64,000 bases of DNA from Thiohalomonas sp963783235 (GTDB lineage Bacteria > Pseudomonadota > Gammaproteobacteria > Thiohalomonadales > Thiohalomonadaceae). The notes under the pieces are model-generated. The model saw only the letters and a list, made by a program, of their open reading frames with translations, ran no database searches and had not been told where the DNA came from. The stretch is from positions 1,984,001 to 2,048,000 of the forward strand of contig CAWAMN010000001.1 in the NCBI GenBank assembly GCA_963783235.1. The letters are read 5' to 3'. How positions within the stretch are numbered: position 1 is the first letter of the stretch; every line of letters starts with the position of its first letter. Below are positions 18,274-28,014 of the stretch, one piece after another. The translations under genes were made by a program, and so were the position numbers.

Positions 18274-18735
18274 ATGAAGAAGCAAAGACTACGCTGGCCG
18301 ATGTTGATGGCCGGCACCCTGTTGTTTGCGACGACCGCGGCAGTGGCATTCGGTCCGGCCGGCAACTGCGGGGGAGATAAGCCGATGGCGGCCGTCTACC
18401 GGCTCAATACGCTTACCGACAGCCAGCGGCAACAGCTGGATGCACTCCGGGAGCAGCGCCGTAGCGTCATGCTGGAAATGCGAAAATCGCGCTCCGGTGA
18501 GCGCCAGCAGTTGAGGGAAGCGGTCCGCAGCGGTGATCCGGCAACCCTTCGTCCCCTGGCTGAAAGATACGGTCAGCGCGTCGCCGACCGCCTCGTCCGG
18601 CAAGCGGAGATGCGACAGCAAATCATGGCGATCCTCACGCCGGAGCAGCGGCAGGAGTTGGACAGAATGGCCGCCGAACGTCGCGGGCGATGGAACCGCC
18701 CGGCCAAGGGAGGGCAGGGGCAGCGCGGCAGCTGA
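18274..18735 (+). CDS. CpxP/Spy-family periplasmic protein
   Basis: A 153-residue small periplasmic protein. The ATG at 18274 follows a strong GGAGGAG ribosome binding site and opens a signal peptide (MKKQRLRWPMLMAGTLLF, cleavage after AVA). The mature part is helical, with the paired motifs LTDSQRQQLDALREQRR and LTPEQRQELDRMAAERR, the LTxxQ repeats of CpxP and Spy, spaced as usual. Such proteins act as envelope chaperones or inhibit CpxA. It lies divergent from the pump/CpxRA-like cluster, supporting an envelope-stress circuit. Confidence 0.85.
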   Translation: MKKQRLRWPMLMAGTLLFATTAAVAFGPAGNCGGDKPMAAVYRLNTLTDSQRQQLDALREQRRSVMLEMRKSRSGERQQLREAVRSGDPATLRPLAERYGQRVADRLVRQAEMRQQIMAILTPEQRQELDRMAAERRGRWNRPAKGGQGQRGS

Positions 18736-18924
18736 GACCGTGCCGCGTATCTTGAAGATGGGAGGGGAAGCGAGTTCCGGACATGGAAACCGGCCAAAGG
18801 ACTTTGGCGGAGGGATTCGCTTCACTCCTTCCATCCGCATCACGGCTGGGTCGTCCGCACCGATGCCGTGCCTCGGCGCCAACACGCCCTGCGCTCGACG
18901 ACCTGCTCTAGCAGGCTTGGCCCA

Positions 18925-20574
18925 CTAGCGTTCCGCCTTCGGTTCCGGTTCGCTTCGCGGCTCTCGATAACGGGCGGCAATATCCATCAAGGCGCACAGA
19001 TACTGCGACCCCTTGACCGTCTGCTCAAGCATACGCCGGATCGCGCTGTACTGATCCAGCTGGGCGACCATTTGCCGCACCGGCAAACGGTCGCTGGCGC
19101 CCGCCCGCAGCAGCGTGGCTTTGACGCCCTGATAGCGGCGCTCCAGATCCTCCAGACGCCGCTCGCTTTCCGCGGCAGAGAAGGCGTCAGCGACGGGATC
19201 CGAACGACCTATCAAGCCGACGCTTTCACGGCGAAAATGGGCCATCTCCCGGGCCAGTTTCTCTTCGGTGATTTCCGCCAGGTCCCGCTGGTTACCCGCC
19301 ACCTCACCGGCCAGTTCAGCCACCTCCTGGTAGTAACGCGCCACTCGAATGGCGCTGGGCAGGTTTTCACCCAGATCCTCCGGCAGATTCGAGCGCTGTA
19401 CCTGGACCGTGAACTGACTGACGGATTCGACCAGACGGTCGAGTACCCTGCGCTCCTCATCCAGACGCTCGCTGGGCACCCCCTCGCTACTCAGGGCACT
19501 CTGGGCCATTCCGTTCGCCAGGGCACCGATGCGCTTCAGTTCGCTGACCAGGGCATCGATCGCCAGCGAGGGCGTCGTGACGACGTTGCGATCCAGATAT
19601 CGGGGCCGCCCCAGGTCTTCGTCACCCCCGCGAAAACGCGCCTCCAGAAAACGGACCATACGCGGCGTGACGTGCCACATCAGCACCACGCCCAGGACAT
19701 TGAAAAGCGTATGGAACAGGGCGAGGGTCGTAACCACATCGCCGCCGGCACCGACCCAACCCAGGCTCCAGCGAATACCTGTCAGCAGCGGAGCAAGCAG
19801 AAGCAGGGCGACAGCGCCCGTCAGGAGGTTGAACATCACATGTGCCGCCGCCGCGCGCTTGGCGTTGGAGGTGGCACCGAGAACCGACAGGGCGGCCGTG
19901 CTGGTGGTGCCCAGATTGGCCCCGATGACCGTGGCCGCCGCATCGCCCAGCGGGACCAATCCCCCGGCCGCGGCGGTGAGGGTGATGGCCATGGCGGCGC
20001 TGGAGGATTGCATCAGGAAGGTCAGGACGAACCCGATACCGACGAACAGCACCGCGCCAAGGAAATCGTCTCTCGCCCAGGCGGCTATCGGAAAATCGTT
20101 GCCGAGGCCCTCGAAGGTGGTCTTCAGTACGTCGATGCCGAGGAAGAACAGCCCGAAACCCGCCAGAGCGGTTCCCAATGCGCTCCGGCGCTGCCCCTTG
20201 CTGATCAGTTTGAGCACCATGCCGGCAGCGATAAGCGGCAATGCGAGCGCCTTCACGTCCACCTTGAAACCCACCAGGGCCACCAGCCAGCCGGTCGTCG
20301 TAGTACCGATGTTGCTGCCGAAGATCACATAGACGGTCTCCAACAGACCCAGCAGACCGGCATTGACAAAACCGATGGTGGCGACAGTAACTGCGCCCGA
20401 TGCCTGTACCAGGGAGGTGATCAGTATCCCGGAGAAGAGTCCGCGTAGCGGCGTGCGCGTCCACTCGCCAAGGATATGGCGCAATGCCCGCCCGGCGGCC
20501 AGCTTCAGACCGTCGGTCATGAGCATCATGCCCAGCAAAAAGAGTCCGATTCCGCCGGCAACATTGCCGGCCAT
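18925..20574 (-). CDS. Na+/phosphate symporter family protein with PhoU-like C-terminus
   Basis: About 549 residues. The N-terminal half is a Na/Pi-cotransporter with duplicated QSS-type signatures (SLVQASGAVTVATIGFVNAG; LMQSSSAAMAITLTAAAGG) and GSNIGTTTTGWLVALVG / GANLGTTSTAALSVLG. The C-terminal half is a soluble PhoU-like helical domain (about 340-549). It starts with ATG at 20574; a TTG four codons earlier is also possible. It probably imports or balances phosphate, which fits the polyphosphate genes elsewhere in the window. Confidence 0.9.
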   Translation of the reverse strand: MAGNVAGGIGLFLLGMMLMTDGLKLAAGRALRHILGEWTRTPLRGLFSGILITSLVQASGAVTVATIGFVNAGLLGLLETVYVIFGSNIGTTTTGWLVALVGFKVDVKALALPLIAAGMVLKLISKGQRRSALGTALAGFGLFFLGIDVLKTTFEGLGNDFPIAAWARDDFLGAVLFVGIGFVLTFLMQSSSAAMAITLTAAAGGLVPLGDAAATVIGANLGTTSTAALSVLGATSNAKRAAAAHVMFNLLTGAVALLLLAPLLTGIRWSLGWVGAGGDVVTTLALFHTLFNVLGVVLMWHVTPRMVRFLEARFRGGDEDLGRPRYLDRNVVTTPSLAIDALVSELKRIGALANGMAQSALSSEGVPSERLDEERRVLDRLVESVSQFTVQVQRSNLPEDLGENLPSAIRVARYYQEVAELAGEVAGNQRDLAEITEEKLAREMAHFRRESVGLIGRSDPVADAFSAAESERRLEDLERRYQGVKATLLRAGASDRLPVRQMVAQLDQYSAIRRMLEQTVKGSQYLCALMDIAARYREPRSEPEPKAER

Positions 20575-21053
20575 TGCCAAGTTCAATATTCAGCACCGAT
20601 GTCAAAAAAAATTGACCGAAAAGACGCAGAGCGCGCAATGAAAACCGCATTCACCACAGAGACGCGGAGAGCACAGAGAAAACAACCCGGTTCTCTAGAC
20701 GCTCCATGGACCCTGCTGTGCTCTTTGCGCAAGGCGCGAGGCTTGATGCCTCCACGCATTCTGCGGGATATCTTTTTCTGGCGTCTTTGTAGCTGACCGA
20801 CAATTGCCTTCTGACCGTTCGTAATCTAAATACGTGTTCCAAATTCGTATCCACCCGGGTAGGAGCGGCGCGTCGCCGCGATAGGGTCGGCAATCGCCCC
20901 GGCGCGGGGCTCCTACCAGAAGCCAGGATTCGGATATGGACGTGACTGGAGACCATTTCGGAGCATATATACAGCTACGTCTCGGCGGCAGAAATGGGTT
21001 CTCAGGGACACGCCGTGAATACAAGGAGAAGTATTTTGAAGTCAGGAACACTT
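20575..21053. other. Intergenic region with dispersed repeats
   Basis: 479 bp without a gene that I can support. It holds a CACAGAGACGCGGAGAGCAC-type repeat at about 20651-20680, with a partly complementary stretch near 20715-20731, and a REP-like hairpin at 20857-20917. The rest shows no clear promoter or RNA structure. Confidence 0.5.
20857..20917. repeat. REP-like palindromic repeat
   Basis: The left edge GGGTAGGAGCGGCGCGTCGC and the right edge GCGGGGCTCCTACC form an outer stem (GTAGGAGC against GCTCCTAC), with an inner hairpin GCGGCG-CGT-CGCCGC. The GTAGGAGCGG head is typical of REP sequences in gammaproteobacteria. It stands between the Na/Pi symporter and Kef-type genes. Confidence 0.6.
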
Positions 21054-22220
21054 TTAGTCCCGCCGCAGCCGGTCGGAAACGGCTATCGGTGTCGGGTAGT
21101 TCAGCATAATCACATAGGAGGAGACGATAAAGGTCAGAAGAGTGGCCAGTTGCACGGTGTAAGAGGCCCCGCGGCTGATCAGTTCCGACTGCAGGGCGAG
21201 CATCACGATAAACAGCGAAAACTCACTCACCTGCCCCAGCCGCACTCCCACTTCACGCGCCAAGGCTCGATCTTCTCCGGCCCGCTTCAGCAAAAAGGCG
21301 AAAACCGACGGTTTTGCCAGCAGGAGAAGTGCCGCCAAAACTGCCGCGGCCGGGAAGACCTCTCCCACCATGCCCAGGTCGAACGTTGCCCCCAGCGAAA
21401 AGAAGAACATCACCAGGAAGAAATCCCGCAGAGGCTTCAAGCTCTCGGCAATGAAGGTACTGATGGGGCTGGCAGCGAGGGCGATTCCGCCGATGAAGGC
21501 CCCAATCTCCTGCGACAGACCCAGCAGGGCCGCCAGCTCCGCCATGCCCAGACACCAACCGATGGTCAAAAGAAAGATGTACTCCTGAATGGTATCGAAG
21601 CGCGCAAACAGCGGGGTCATGAGATACCGGGCACCCAGATAGGCGCTACCAACCAGAACCGGCAGCCCCATCATCAGCGCACCGATATCCCACCAGAACG
21701 TGCCGCCATCCCCCATGGCCTGAAGCAGCAGCAGTATCAGGATGGCGATCAGATCCTGCAGCAACAGCACGCTGATGATCACCTCACCGGTATGCTGGTG
21801 GTGGAGCTGGGTAGTGGGCAGCAGCTTCAGCCCGATAATGGTGCTGGAGAACATGCTGGCCGCTGCGACCACCAGGGTTTCGCGAACCTCGAAGCCGAAG
21901 GCCAGGGCCACGCCGCCCCCGATCGCCGCAAACAGCAATGAGCTGAGCAGTGTCACCGGCACGGCCCGCCCGAGTTGCCCCAGGAGTTTCTGCGGATGCA
22001 GGTTCAGACCGAGCAGGAAAAGAAGAAAGATAACGCCCATGTGGGCCGCTGCGCTGATCGTCCCCGGCTCCTTGATGAGCCCGAGTCCCCAGGGACCGAG
22101 CAGGGCCCCGACCAGGATGTAGGAGACCAGCATCGATTGCCGGGCAAAGAGCGCCGTGGTCGCCAGTAGCGCTGCCCCAGCGAAGATCAGGAAGATGTCG
22201 TAAACCATCGGCTCGTGCAT
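21054..22220 (-). CDS. Kef-type cation:proton antiporter (CPA2)
   Basis: 388 residues, almost entirely hydrophobic, with about 11-12 transmembrane helices. Family features are LVSYILVGALLGPWGLGL near the start, HMGVIFLLFLLGLNLHPQKL, the central MFSSTIIGLKLL and ISVLLLQDLIAILILLL (the conserved QD), and LSQEIGAFIGGIALA. It lacks the cytosolic TrkA-N domain of full KefB/KefC. Start at the ATG of MHEPMVYDIF; the second Met at 22208 is equally possible. It presumably exchanges K+ or Na+ for H+. Confidence 0.88.
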   Translation of the reverse strand: MHEPMVYDIFLIFAGAALLATTALFARQSMLVSYILVGALLGPWGLGLIKEPGTISAAAHMGVIFLLFLLGLNLHPQKLLGQLGRAVPVTLLSSLLFAAIGGGVALAFGFEVRETLVVAAASMFSSTIIGLKLLPTTQLHHQHTGEVIISVLLLQDLIAILILLLLQAMGDGGTFWWDIGALMMGLPVLVGSAYLGARYLMTPLFARFDTIQEYIFLLTIGWCLGMAELAALLGLSQEIGAFIGGIALAASPISTFIAESLKPLRDFFLVMFFFSLGATFDLGMVGEVFPAAAVLAALLLLAKPSVFAFLLKRAGEDRALAREVGVRLGQVSEFSLFIVMLALQSELISRGASYTVQLATLLTFIVSSYVIMLNYPTPIAVSDRLRRD

Positions 22221-22305
22221 GCAGCTTGGGTTCCCGGCTATTCGCTACAGCGGAGGCAACTGCGCGTAAGGTTCAAAAAAGGGCTTTCTGTGTCCGAACC
22301 AGCGG

Positions 22306-22698
22306 TTAATGAAAAAGACCGAAAGCGGGCCAAGGTGTTTTATAGAGAGCCACAGCAACGATGTAAGCGAACACGGCGAAGGCCGCGAACCAGGCCGCGG
22401 CTCTTATCGCGGAATCACGCCTTCCCCACCGGCCCAAGGCCACGCTGCCAAGCCCGATATAGACCAGCAGGGCTGCCAGTTTCGCCTCGAGCCAGGGATG
22501 ATTGAGCGGATTCCAACCGTAGCCGACCACCATTGCAATGCCGGTGGCCAGGAGCAGTGTGTCATTGACGTGCGGGGCGGTCCTGGCGAAGCGGTTATCG
22601 AGAAGGCCGGGAGCACTGAGGCGCAGCACTCCCCGAATGAAAAATCCGGAGACGGTCAGCGTAACGAAGATGACGTGGAAAAACTTCAGTGTCGACAT
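22306..22698 (-). CDS. SirB2-family membrane protein
   Basis: 130 residues with four hydrophobic helices. Family features are MSTLKFFHVIFVTLTVSGFF at the N-terminus, followed by FIRGVLRL, HVNDTLLLATGIAMV and PWLEAKLAALLVYIGLG. SirB2 proteins are small conserved inner-membrane proteins, named from Salmonella, of unclear function. A SirB1 gene lies at 29407-30231, not adjacent as it often is. Confidence 0.85.
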   Translation of the reverse strand: MSTLKFFHVIFVTLTVSGFFIRGVLRLSAPGLLDNRFARTAPHVNDTLLLATGIAMVVGYGWNPLNHPWLEAKLAALLVYIGLGSVALGRWGRRDSAIRAAAWFAAFAVFAYIVAVALYKTPWPAFGLFH

Positions 22699-22926
22699 TG
22701 TTTTCCGTTGAAACCGGGGCTTTTGGCTGCCATTGCAAGCCGCGCAGAAAAACCTTTCCCATACGGAGACACGGAGGAGAACCGAGCATCGGTCTCTGCG
22801 CCATCAGTAGGTGCGCTTTTGGATTTCCTGCCGGGTTGAGGGTACCGCATCGGGCGAGCGCGGTGTACTCAAGTTCCTACAAAATCGGCCGCTAAATATG
22901 GAATAGCCATCGTTTTAGCCACCCAT

Positions 22927-23310
22927 ATGGATATTACACCGCCGCGGGACAGCATCGGAACAGACCGGCTGGAAGAGAAAAACCGCCGCCGGAGCGTCCC
23001 GGAAGCCGATCACGTCGAGCCTGCAAGCCGGCCGCCGTCCACTGGCGAGTGGCACGAGCAGTCTCGGGATCCGTCCCGGGATGACCGTTCTTCCCGCGCT
23101 CCCGAAGAGCCGAACCAGTCCAGACCCGAAGGCGAGCGCCGCTCGGGAGAGGAGCGGCGGCAAAAAGAGCGGCGACAGAATGAGCGGGAGGTGCTCTTCG
23201 AGGTCCGCGGGCAACACGAGCGGCGCACCAAGCTGCGCCGGCGCGAAGACCGGGAGCGTGCATCACAAGGACTCGAGAAGAGCCCCCGCGGGGTCGATAT
23301 CAAAGCCTGA
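22927..23310 (+). CDS. Small, highly charged hypothetical protein with ERR/RR repeats
   Basis: A 127-residue, very polar open frame. The C-terminal half contains spaced Arg pairs (ERRSGEERRQKERRQNE, then a hydrophobic VLFEVRG, then HERRTKLRRREDRE). This pattern of RR blocks around a short hydrophobic strand is seen in small proteins of unknown function in related bacteria. The N-terminal half is low complexity. No good ribosome binding site precedes the ATG, so the start is uncertain. It is supported mainly by absence of a better frame and by the patterned C-terminus. Confidence 0.45.
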   Translation: MDITPPRDSIGTDRLEEKNRRRSVPEADHVEPASRPPSTGEWHEQSRDPSRDDRSSRAPEEPNQSRPEGERRSGEERRQKERRQNEREVLFEVRGQHERRTKLRRREDRERASQGLEKSPRGVDIKA

Positions 23311-23378
23311 ATATCTGTTCCTGACCCTCACACTCGGCAGTGGTCGGCGTCGACTCAGAGTGCATCGAGGTAGAACAC

Positions 23379-24716
23379 TTATTTAGCGCCCTGGCGGGTC
23401 AGGTCCTTGATGGAGACCTCCCCGAGTTGCTCGGTTGCTGCGGTCTCGGCCGCCTCCAATGCCGCATCGACCGGCGCGACCGACAGGGCGCGCTCATCCA
23501 GCGAATACCCGTCCTCCCCGACCCTCCGTAACCCGATCAGCACATCACGAACCCGTAGCTCGGCCGGATCGCGCCCCGGGAAATAAATCGGGTCCTCGTC
23601 ACCGGTCTCCACCAGCAATCCAAGACTTTCCATATCGATCAACAGATCCCCCAGACTGTCACCGGGCAGTCCCAGCCGCTGACTGAGGGCATCGAGGGTC
23701 CAGTTTTCTTCGCCACGCTCATAGGCACGGGTCACCAGGTACATCACCAGCAACCCCGCGCGCTCGCGAAGACGGTTGCTAAAGCCGATACGCTCGGCCT
23801 GTCGTCGAATCTGCTGCGGATGCTGGTGGTAGTAGGCCACCTTGGCACCGAAAAGAAGGATGAACCAGCTCAGATAGAGCCAGATCATGAACAGAATGAG
23901 TATGGCGAAACCGGAATAGATGGCGTCGTAGCGGGTCGAGCCCGAGGCAAAGGAGGCGAAAGCGTAGCCGGTGAGTTGCCAGAGCCCTCCACCCACCAGA
24001 CCACCGACCAGTGCCGAGCGCAACCGCACGGAGGTATTGGGCACGAACATGTAGACGAAAGTAAAAGCGGCGATGATCAACAGGTAGGGCACCAGGCGGC
24101 CAAGCGCAACGAAAACGGTTCCGAATGGCTCCATTTCCAGCAATGCCTGCACAATGGTGTTGTTCATCACCGAGGCGGTCAGGCCGATGGCGGTAAACAC
24201 CAACACCGGACCGATGATAATGACGCTCAGGTAGTCGGAAAAGCGACGCGAAAAGCTGCGCACATGCTTGATGTGCCAGACGAAATTAAATGACTCCTCA
24301 ATTTTTTGAATCAGCGAAACGACGGTATAGATCAGGAAGGCGAGACCAACGGCACCCAGCACACCGACCTGGATGTTCTCCACGAAGCCGATGATGCGAT
24401 TGGCGATTTCCACGCCCTGCTTGCCGAGGGGTTCCAGAAAGTGAAGCAAAAGGGGCTCGACCTGGTTGTGGGCGCCAAAGGCCTTGAGCACCGAAAAGCT
24501 CACGGCCAGCAGCGGAACCAGCGAGAGCAGGGTCGTGTACACCAGGCTCATGGCCCGAAGGGCCAACTCGCCCTCCTGCAGATCCCGAACCAGTACATAG
24601 GCGACCCGGAGCGAATAGATCCCCCAGCGGCGCGGACGCGACAGCTGGTCGATCTTGACTTGCCAGATGTCGCTGAACAGAAAGTCCCAGAAACGGCCGA
24701 ACAGCCTCGATAGCAT
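23379..24716 (-). CDS. YihY/BrkB-family inner-membrane protein
   Basis: 445 residues. Six transmembrane helices lie in residues ~40-280, with family segments RAMSLVYTTLLSLVPLLAVS, SFNFVWHIKHVRSFSRRFSDY, PNTSVRLRSALVGGLVGGGL and YSGFAILILFMIWLYLSWFI. The C-terminal ~160 residues form a soluble winged-helix-like tail (LDALSQRLGLPGDSLGDLLI). Once called RNase BN, the family is now regarded as membrane proteins of uncertain role. Monocistronic by spacing. Confidence 0.9.
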   Translation of the reverse strand: MLSRLFGRFWDFLFSDIWQVKIDQLSRPRRWGIYSLRVAYVLVRDLQEGELALRAMSLVYTTLLSLVPLLAVSFSVLKAFGAHNQVEPLLLHFLEPLGKQGVEIANRIIGFVENIQVGVLGAVGLAFLIYTVVSLIQKIEESFNFVWHIKHVRSFSRRFSDYLSVIIIGPVLVFTAIGLTASVMNNTIVQALLEMEPFGTVFVALGRLVPYLLIIAAFTFVYMFVPNTSVRLRSALVGGLVGGGLWQLTGYAFASFASGSTRYDAIYSGFAILILFMIWLYLSWFILLFGAKVAYYHQHPQQIRRQAERIGFSNRLRERAGLLVMYLVTRAYERGEENWTLDALSQRLGLPGDSLGDLLIDMESLGLLVETGDEDPIYFPGRDPAELRVRDVLIGLRRVGEDGYSLDERALSVAPVDAALEAAETAATEQLGEVSIKDLTRQGAK

Positions 24717-24814
24717 GCGCCTCTCCTCCTCGGCCTAACTGTAAACCAAATCGCTGAGCTGCGTACGCCTCGCCTGGGCGGGGTTGTTCTCTCGTAATTG
24801 CATTTTGGCGCCCA

Positions 24815-27310
24815 TCAAACCCGTCGCAAAATCCTCAACGGCGGCACCGAGAGGACCCGGCGCGTTGCCCACAGGCCGGCCAGAGTCACTCCGAAGGCAC
24901 CGCCTGCAAGACCGGCAATCCAGAGGCCCGGCGAAGGCTGATAGGCAAAGTGAAACACCTGCCCCGCCAGGAGCGTTCCGAGAACCGCGGCGGAGAGTGA
25001 GGCAAGCGTTCCGGCCAGCAGACCCAAGGTGAGGAATTCGGCGATCAGGGCGCCACGCACCTGTCGGCGATTCGCGCCCAGAGTGCGCATCAAGGCACTC
25101 TCACGCAATCGCTCATCGCGGGTCGCCTGAACGGCGGCGAGCAGCACCACCACACCCGCCGCAAGGGTAAACAGAAAAACGAACTCCACGGCCAGGCTGA
25201 CCCGATCGATAATGGACCGCACCCGGCTCATGATGGCGTCCACGTCGATAACCGTTACATTCGGAAAGCGACGCACCAGCTCCGCCAGGGCGGTCTTTTC
25301 CGCCGGTGGGAGGAAAAAGCTGGTGATGAAGCTGGCCGGTTCGTCCTCGAGCAGCGCCGGCGGGCCAACCACGAAGAAGTTGACCCGGAAGGAATCCCAG
25401 TCGACCGCCCGCAGACTGGTGACGGTGCCGGTCACGCGGTTGCCCGCGACCTGGAACCGCAGACGGTCGCCGAGTGCGATGCCCAGGGTCTCCGCGATCC
25501 CCTCTTCCACCGACCACTCGTGAAACCCCTCGCTTTGGGAGGCGACGCCCCACCACTGCCCGGCAACGATGCGGTTGTCCGGGGCGAGTTGCCGGGCCGT
25601 GGAGAGATTGAACTCCCGCGCAGCGAGACGCCGCGCGCGCGGGTTGTCGTAGTCCTCGGGTCCGACCGGCTCGCCGTTAATGGCCGAAAGCCGTCCCTTG
25701 ATCATCGGGTGGAATGTCGGGGCACGGCCCACCCGCTGCTGCAGGAACGTCTCGAGCTCCGCAACCTGTTCGGGCTGGACGTTGATGAGAAAATGGTTCG
25801 GGGCATCGGGCGGCAGACTGGCCCGCCAGTCGAAAAGCAGGTCGCCTCGTACGATGGAGAGCAACAACAGCACGGTGATGCCGAGTCCGAAAGCCACCAC
25901 CTGGATACGACTCACCCGCGCCCGGCGCGGAATGTTGGCGATACCGAACCGCCAGGAGACGCCTACCCGTTTTCGCAGCGGACTCAGTGCCCCCACCAGC
26001 AATGCCGCCACCACCCCGAGCACGGCCAGGGTGGCCACCGCGCCCCCGAATACGTAGAGGGTCAGCCGAACATCTTCGGCCTGCCACAGCATCAGTGCCA
26101 GCAGCGCGGCCAGTGCGCCACCGTAAACGAGCAAGCCGCGCTGCCCGACCGGTCCCAAATCCTGCCGCAACACCCGCATCGGCGGGACGTCTTTGAGCGA
26201 AAGCAACGGTGGAATGGCAAACCCCGCGAGCGTCACCAGGCCGGTTGCCATGCCGCTCACCAGAGGCCATGCCGAGGCCGGGGGCAGTGACTGGGTAAAT
26301 AATTCGGCGAGGATTGCCGCCAGTACCGCCTGGGAGAAAAAACCGACCAGGCAGCCGATCGCCGAAGCGAAAGTCCCGAGGAGCAGCAGTTCAATCAGAT
26401 AGGTGCGCGTCACCCACTGTTGCGACGCGCCGAGACAGCGCATCACGGCGGACGCATCGTACTGACGGCGGGCGTGTCGGTGGGCGGCTGTCGCCGCTGC
26501 GACCCCGGCCAGCAGGACCGCAACCAGCGCCGCCAGGCCCAGGAAGCGTTCGGCCCGCTCCAGCGCCGCCCCCACGGCGGGCCGCGCCTCGCTGCTGCCC
26601 CGCCAGTGCTGCCCAGGCCCCAATTGCGGGTCTATCCAGCGTCCGAAACGGTTGAGCGCCGACTCCTCTCCCGAGAGCAGCAAGCGGTACGTGACCAGGC
26701 TGCCGGTCTGAATCAGGCCGGTTGCCGGTACATCGGAACGATTGATCATCACGCGGGGGGCAATCGAGAACAGTTGCCCGCCGCGATCCGGCTCGTATGT
26801 CAGCACCTGCGAATAGGTGAATGTCTTGCGGCCGAGCCGCACGCTGTCGCCCGGTTCGACATTCAGCAGCGCCGCCAGCCGGGCCTCCAGCCACACAGTG
26901 CCGGACTTCGGCCCGGATGCCACCGGATGGTCCGGCGCAAACGGCTCGGGAGCCGTCCGCAGGGTGCCGCGCAGAGGATAGTTTTCACCGGCAGCCTTGA
27001 CCTCCACCAGTTGCAGGTCGTCGCCTGCGCTTACCACCGTGCGGAAAGACTGAGTACGGGCTATCGCCAGTCCCAGTTCCCGGGCATGAGCTATCCAGGC
27101 GGGCTTCAGAGGCTGACCGCTCTCGACCACGCGATCGGCGGCCAGAAGTTCACCAGCCTGGCGCTCCATGGCGCCGCGGACCCGGTCCGTGAAAAAGCCG
27201 ACCGCGGAGACACTGCCGACGGCGATCACCAGCGCCAGGACAATCAGTCGCAGCTCGCCCGCGCGCCAGTCGCGCTGCAGGCTGCGCCAGGCGAACCGCA
27301 GTACGCTCAT
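24815..27310 (-). CDS. ybbP: ABC transporter permease, FtsX-like (YbbP type)
   Basis: 831 residues with an N-terminal helix, a large periplasmic domain and two FtsX permease cores (about 260-450 and 710-831). Visible motifs are YDASAVMRCLGASQQWVTRT and ESALMRTLGANRRQVRGALI, the coupling-helix segments of FtsX-type permeases. It overlaps the end of the ATPase gene by 4 bp. The pair lies divergent from tesA, as in E. coli and many proteobacteria. It is likely a lipid- or lipoprotein-related mechanotransmission ABC system; the substrate is unknown. Confidence 0.9.
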   Translation of the reverse strand: MSVLRFAWRSLQRDWRAGELRLIVLALVIAVGSVSAVGFFTDRVRGAMERQAGELLAADRVVESGQPLKPAWIAHARELGLAIARTQSFRTVVSAGDDLQLVEVKAAGENYPLRGTLRTAPEPFAPDHPVASGPKSGTVWLEARLAALLNVEPGDSVRLGRKTFTYSQVLTYEPDRGGQLFSIAPRVMINRSDVPATGLIQTGSLVTYRLLLSGEESALNRFGRWIDPQLGPGQHWRGSSEARPAVGAALERAERFLGLAALVAVLLAGVAAATAAHRHARRQYDASAVMRCLGASQQWVTRTYLIELLLLGTFASAIGCLVGFFSQAVLAAILAELFTQSLPPASAWPLVSGMATGLVTLAGFAIPPLLSLKDVPPMRVLRQDLGPVGQRGLLVYGGALAALLALMLWQAEDVRLTLYVFGGAVATLAVLGVVAALLVGALSPLRKRVGVSWRFGIANIPRRARVSRIQVVAFGLGITVLLLLSIVRGDLLFDWRASLPPDAPNHFLINVQPEQVAELETFLQQRVGRAPTFHPMIKGRLSAINGEPVGPEDYDNPRARRLAAREFNLSTARQLAPDNRIVAGQWWGVASQSEGFHEWSVEEGIAETLGIALGDRLRFQVAGNRVTGTVTSLRAVDWDSFRVNFFVVGPPALLEDEPASFITSFFLPPAEKTALAELVRRFPNVTVIDVDAIMSRVRSIIDRVSLAVEFVFLFTLAAGVVVLLAAVQATRDERLRESALMRTLGANRRQVRGALIAEFLTLGLLAGTLASLSAAVLGTLLAGQVFHFAYQPSPGLWIAGLAGGAFGVTLAGLWATRRVLSVPPLRILRRV

Positions 27311-28014
27311 ACCGGGGTCGGGAGGCGACCCGCCTCCAATTCCAGGGCCCGATCGCAGCGTCCGGCCAACCCCACATCGTGCGTCACCAGCAGTAGTGTC
27401 GTGCCGTGGTCGGCGTTGAGGCCGAACAGAAGATCAATGACCTGCGCGCCGGTACGGGTATCCAGATTACCGGTGGGCTCGTCGGCCAACAGCAGCCGCG
27501 GACGGGTGGCGAAGGCACGGGCAATGGCTACCCGCTGCTGCTCCCCACCCGATAATTGATGCGGCAAATGAAGAGCCCGCTCCGAGAGCCCCACTACCGC
27601 CAGCAGTTCTGCAGCCCGCTCCTTCGGCGCATCGGCACCGGTCAGTTCGAGCGGCAACATGGCGTTTTCCAGCGCTGTAAGGTTCGGCAGCAGCTGAAAG
27701 GACTGAAAAACGAAGCCGAGCAGTCGTGCGCGCAATTCGGCGCGCCCATCTTCATCGAGGGCGGTGATTTCGGTGCCATCGAGCCAGATTTGGCCGCGAG
27801 TGGGCGTATCGAGACCCGCCAACAGACCGAGCAGCGTCGACTTCCCGGATCCCGAGGCCCCCAGAACGGCGACTGCCTCACCGGGCTCCACGGCAAGGTT
27901 GATGTCCTGAAGCAGGTGCAGGCGCCCTTCCGGACTCTCCACCTCCATGCCAAGATTACGGGTCTGAACCATCGGATTGGAGGGGTTGGTGTTCATCATT
28001 AAACGTGGGTTCAT
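27307..28014 (-). CDS. ybbA: ABC transporter ATP-binding protein (YbbA, LolD-like)
   Basis: About 235 residues, a complete ABC ATPase: Walker A GASGSGKSTLL, Q-loop FVFQSFQLLPNLTA, signature LSGGEQQRVAIARA, Walker B LLLADEPTGNLD, and switch His in LLVTHDVGLA. LolD/MacB-type spelling agrees with an FtsX-like permease partner. Several in-frame starts exist (28014, 27999, 27972); with the earlier ones the gene overlaps the divergent tesA start. The true start is unresolved. Confidence 0.9.
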   Translation of the reverse strand: MNPRLMMNTNPSNPMVQTRNLGMEVESPEGRLHLLQDINLAVEPGEAVAVLGASGSGKSTLLGLLAGLDTPTRGQIWLDGTEITALDEDGRAELRARLLGFVFQSFQLLPNLTALENAMLPLELTGADAPKERAAELLAVVGLSERALHLPHQLSGGEQQRVAIARAFATRPRLLLADEPTGNLDTRTGAQVIDLLFGLNADHGTTLLLVTHDVGLAGRCDRALELEAGRLPTPV

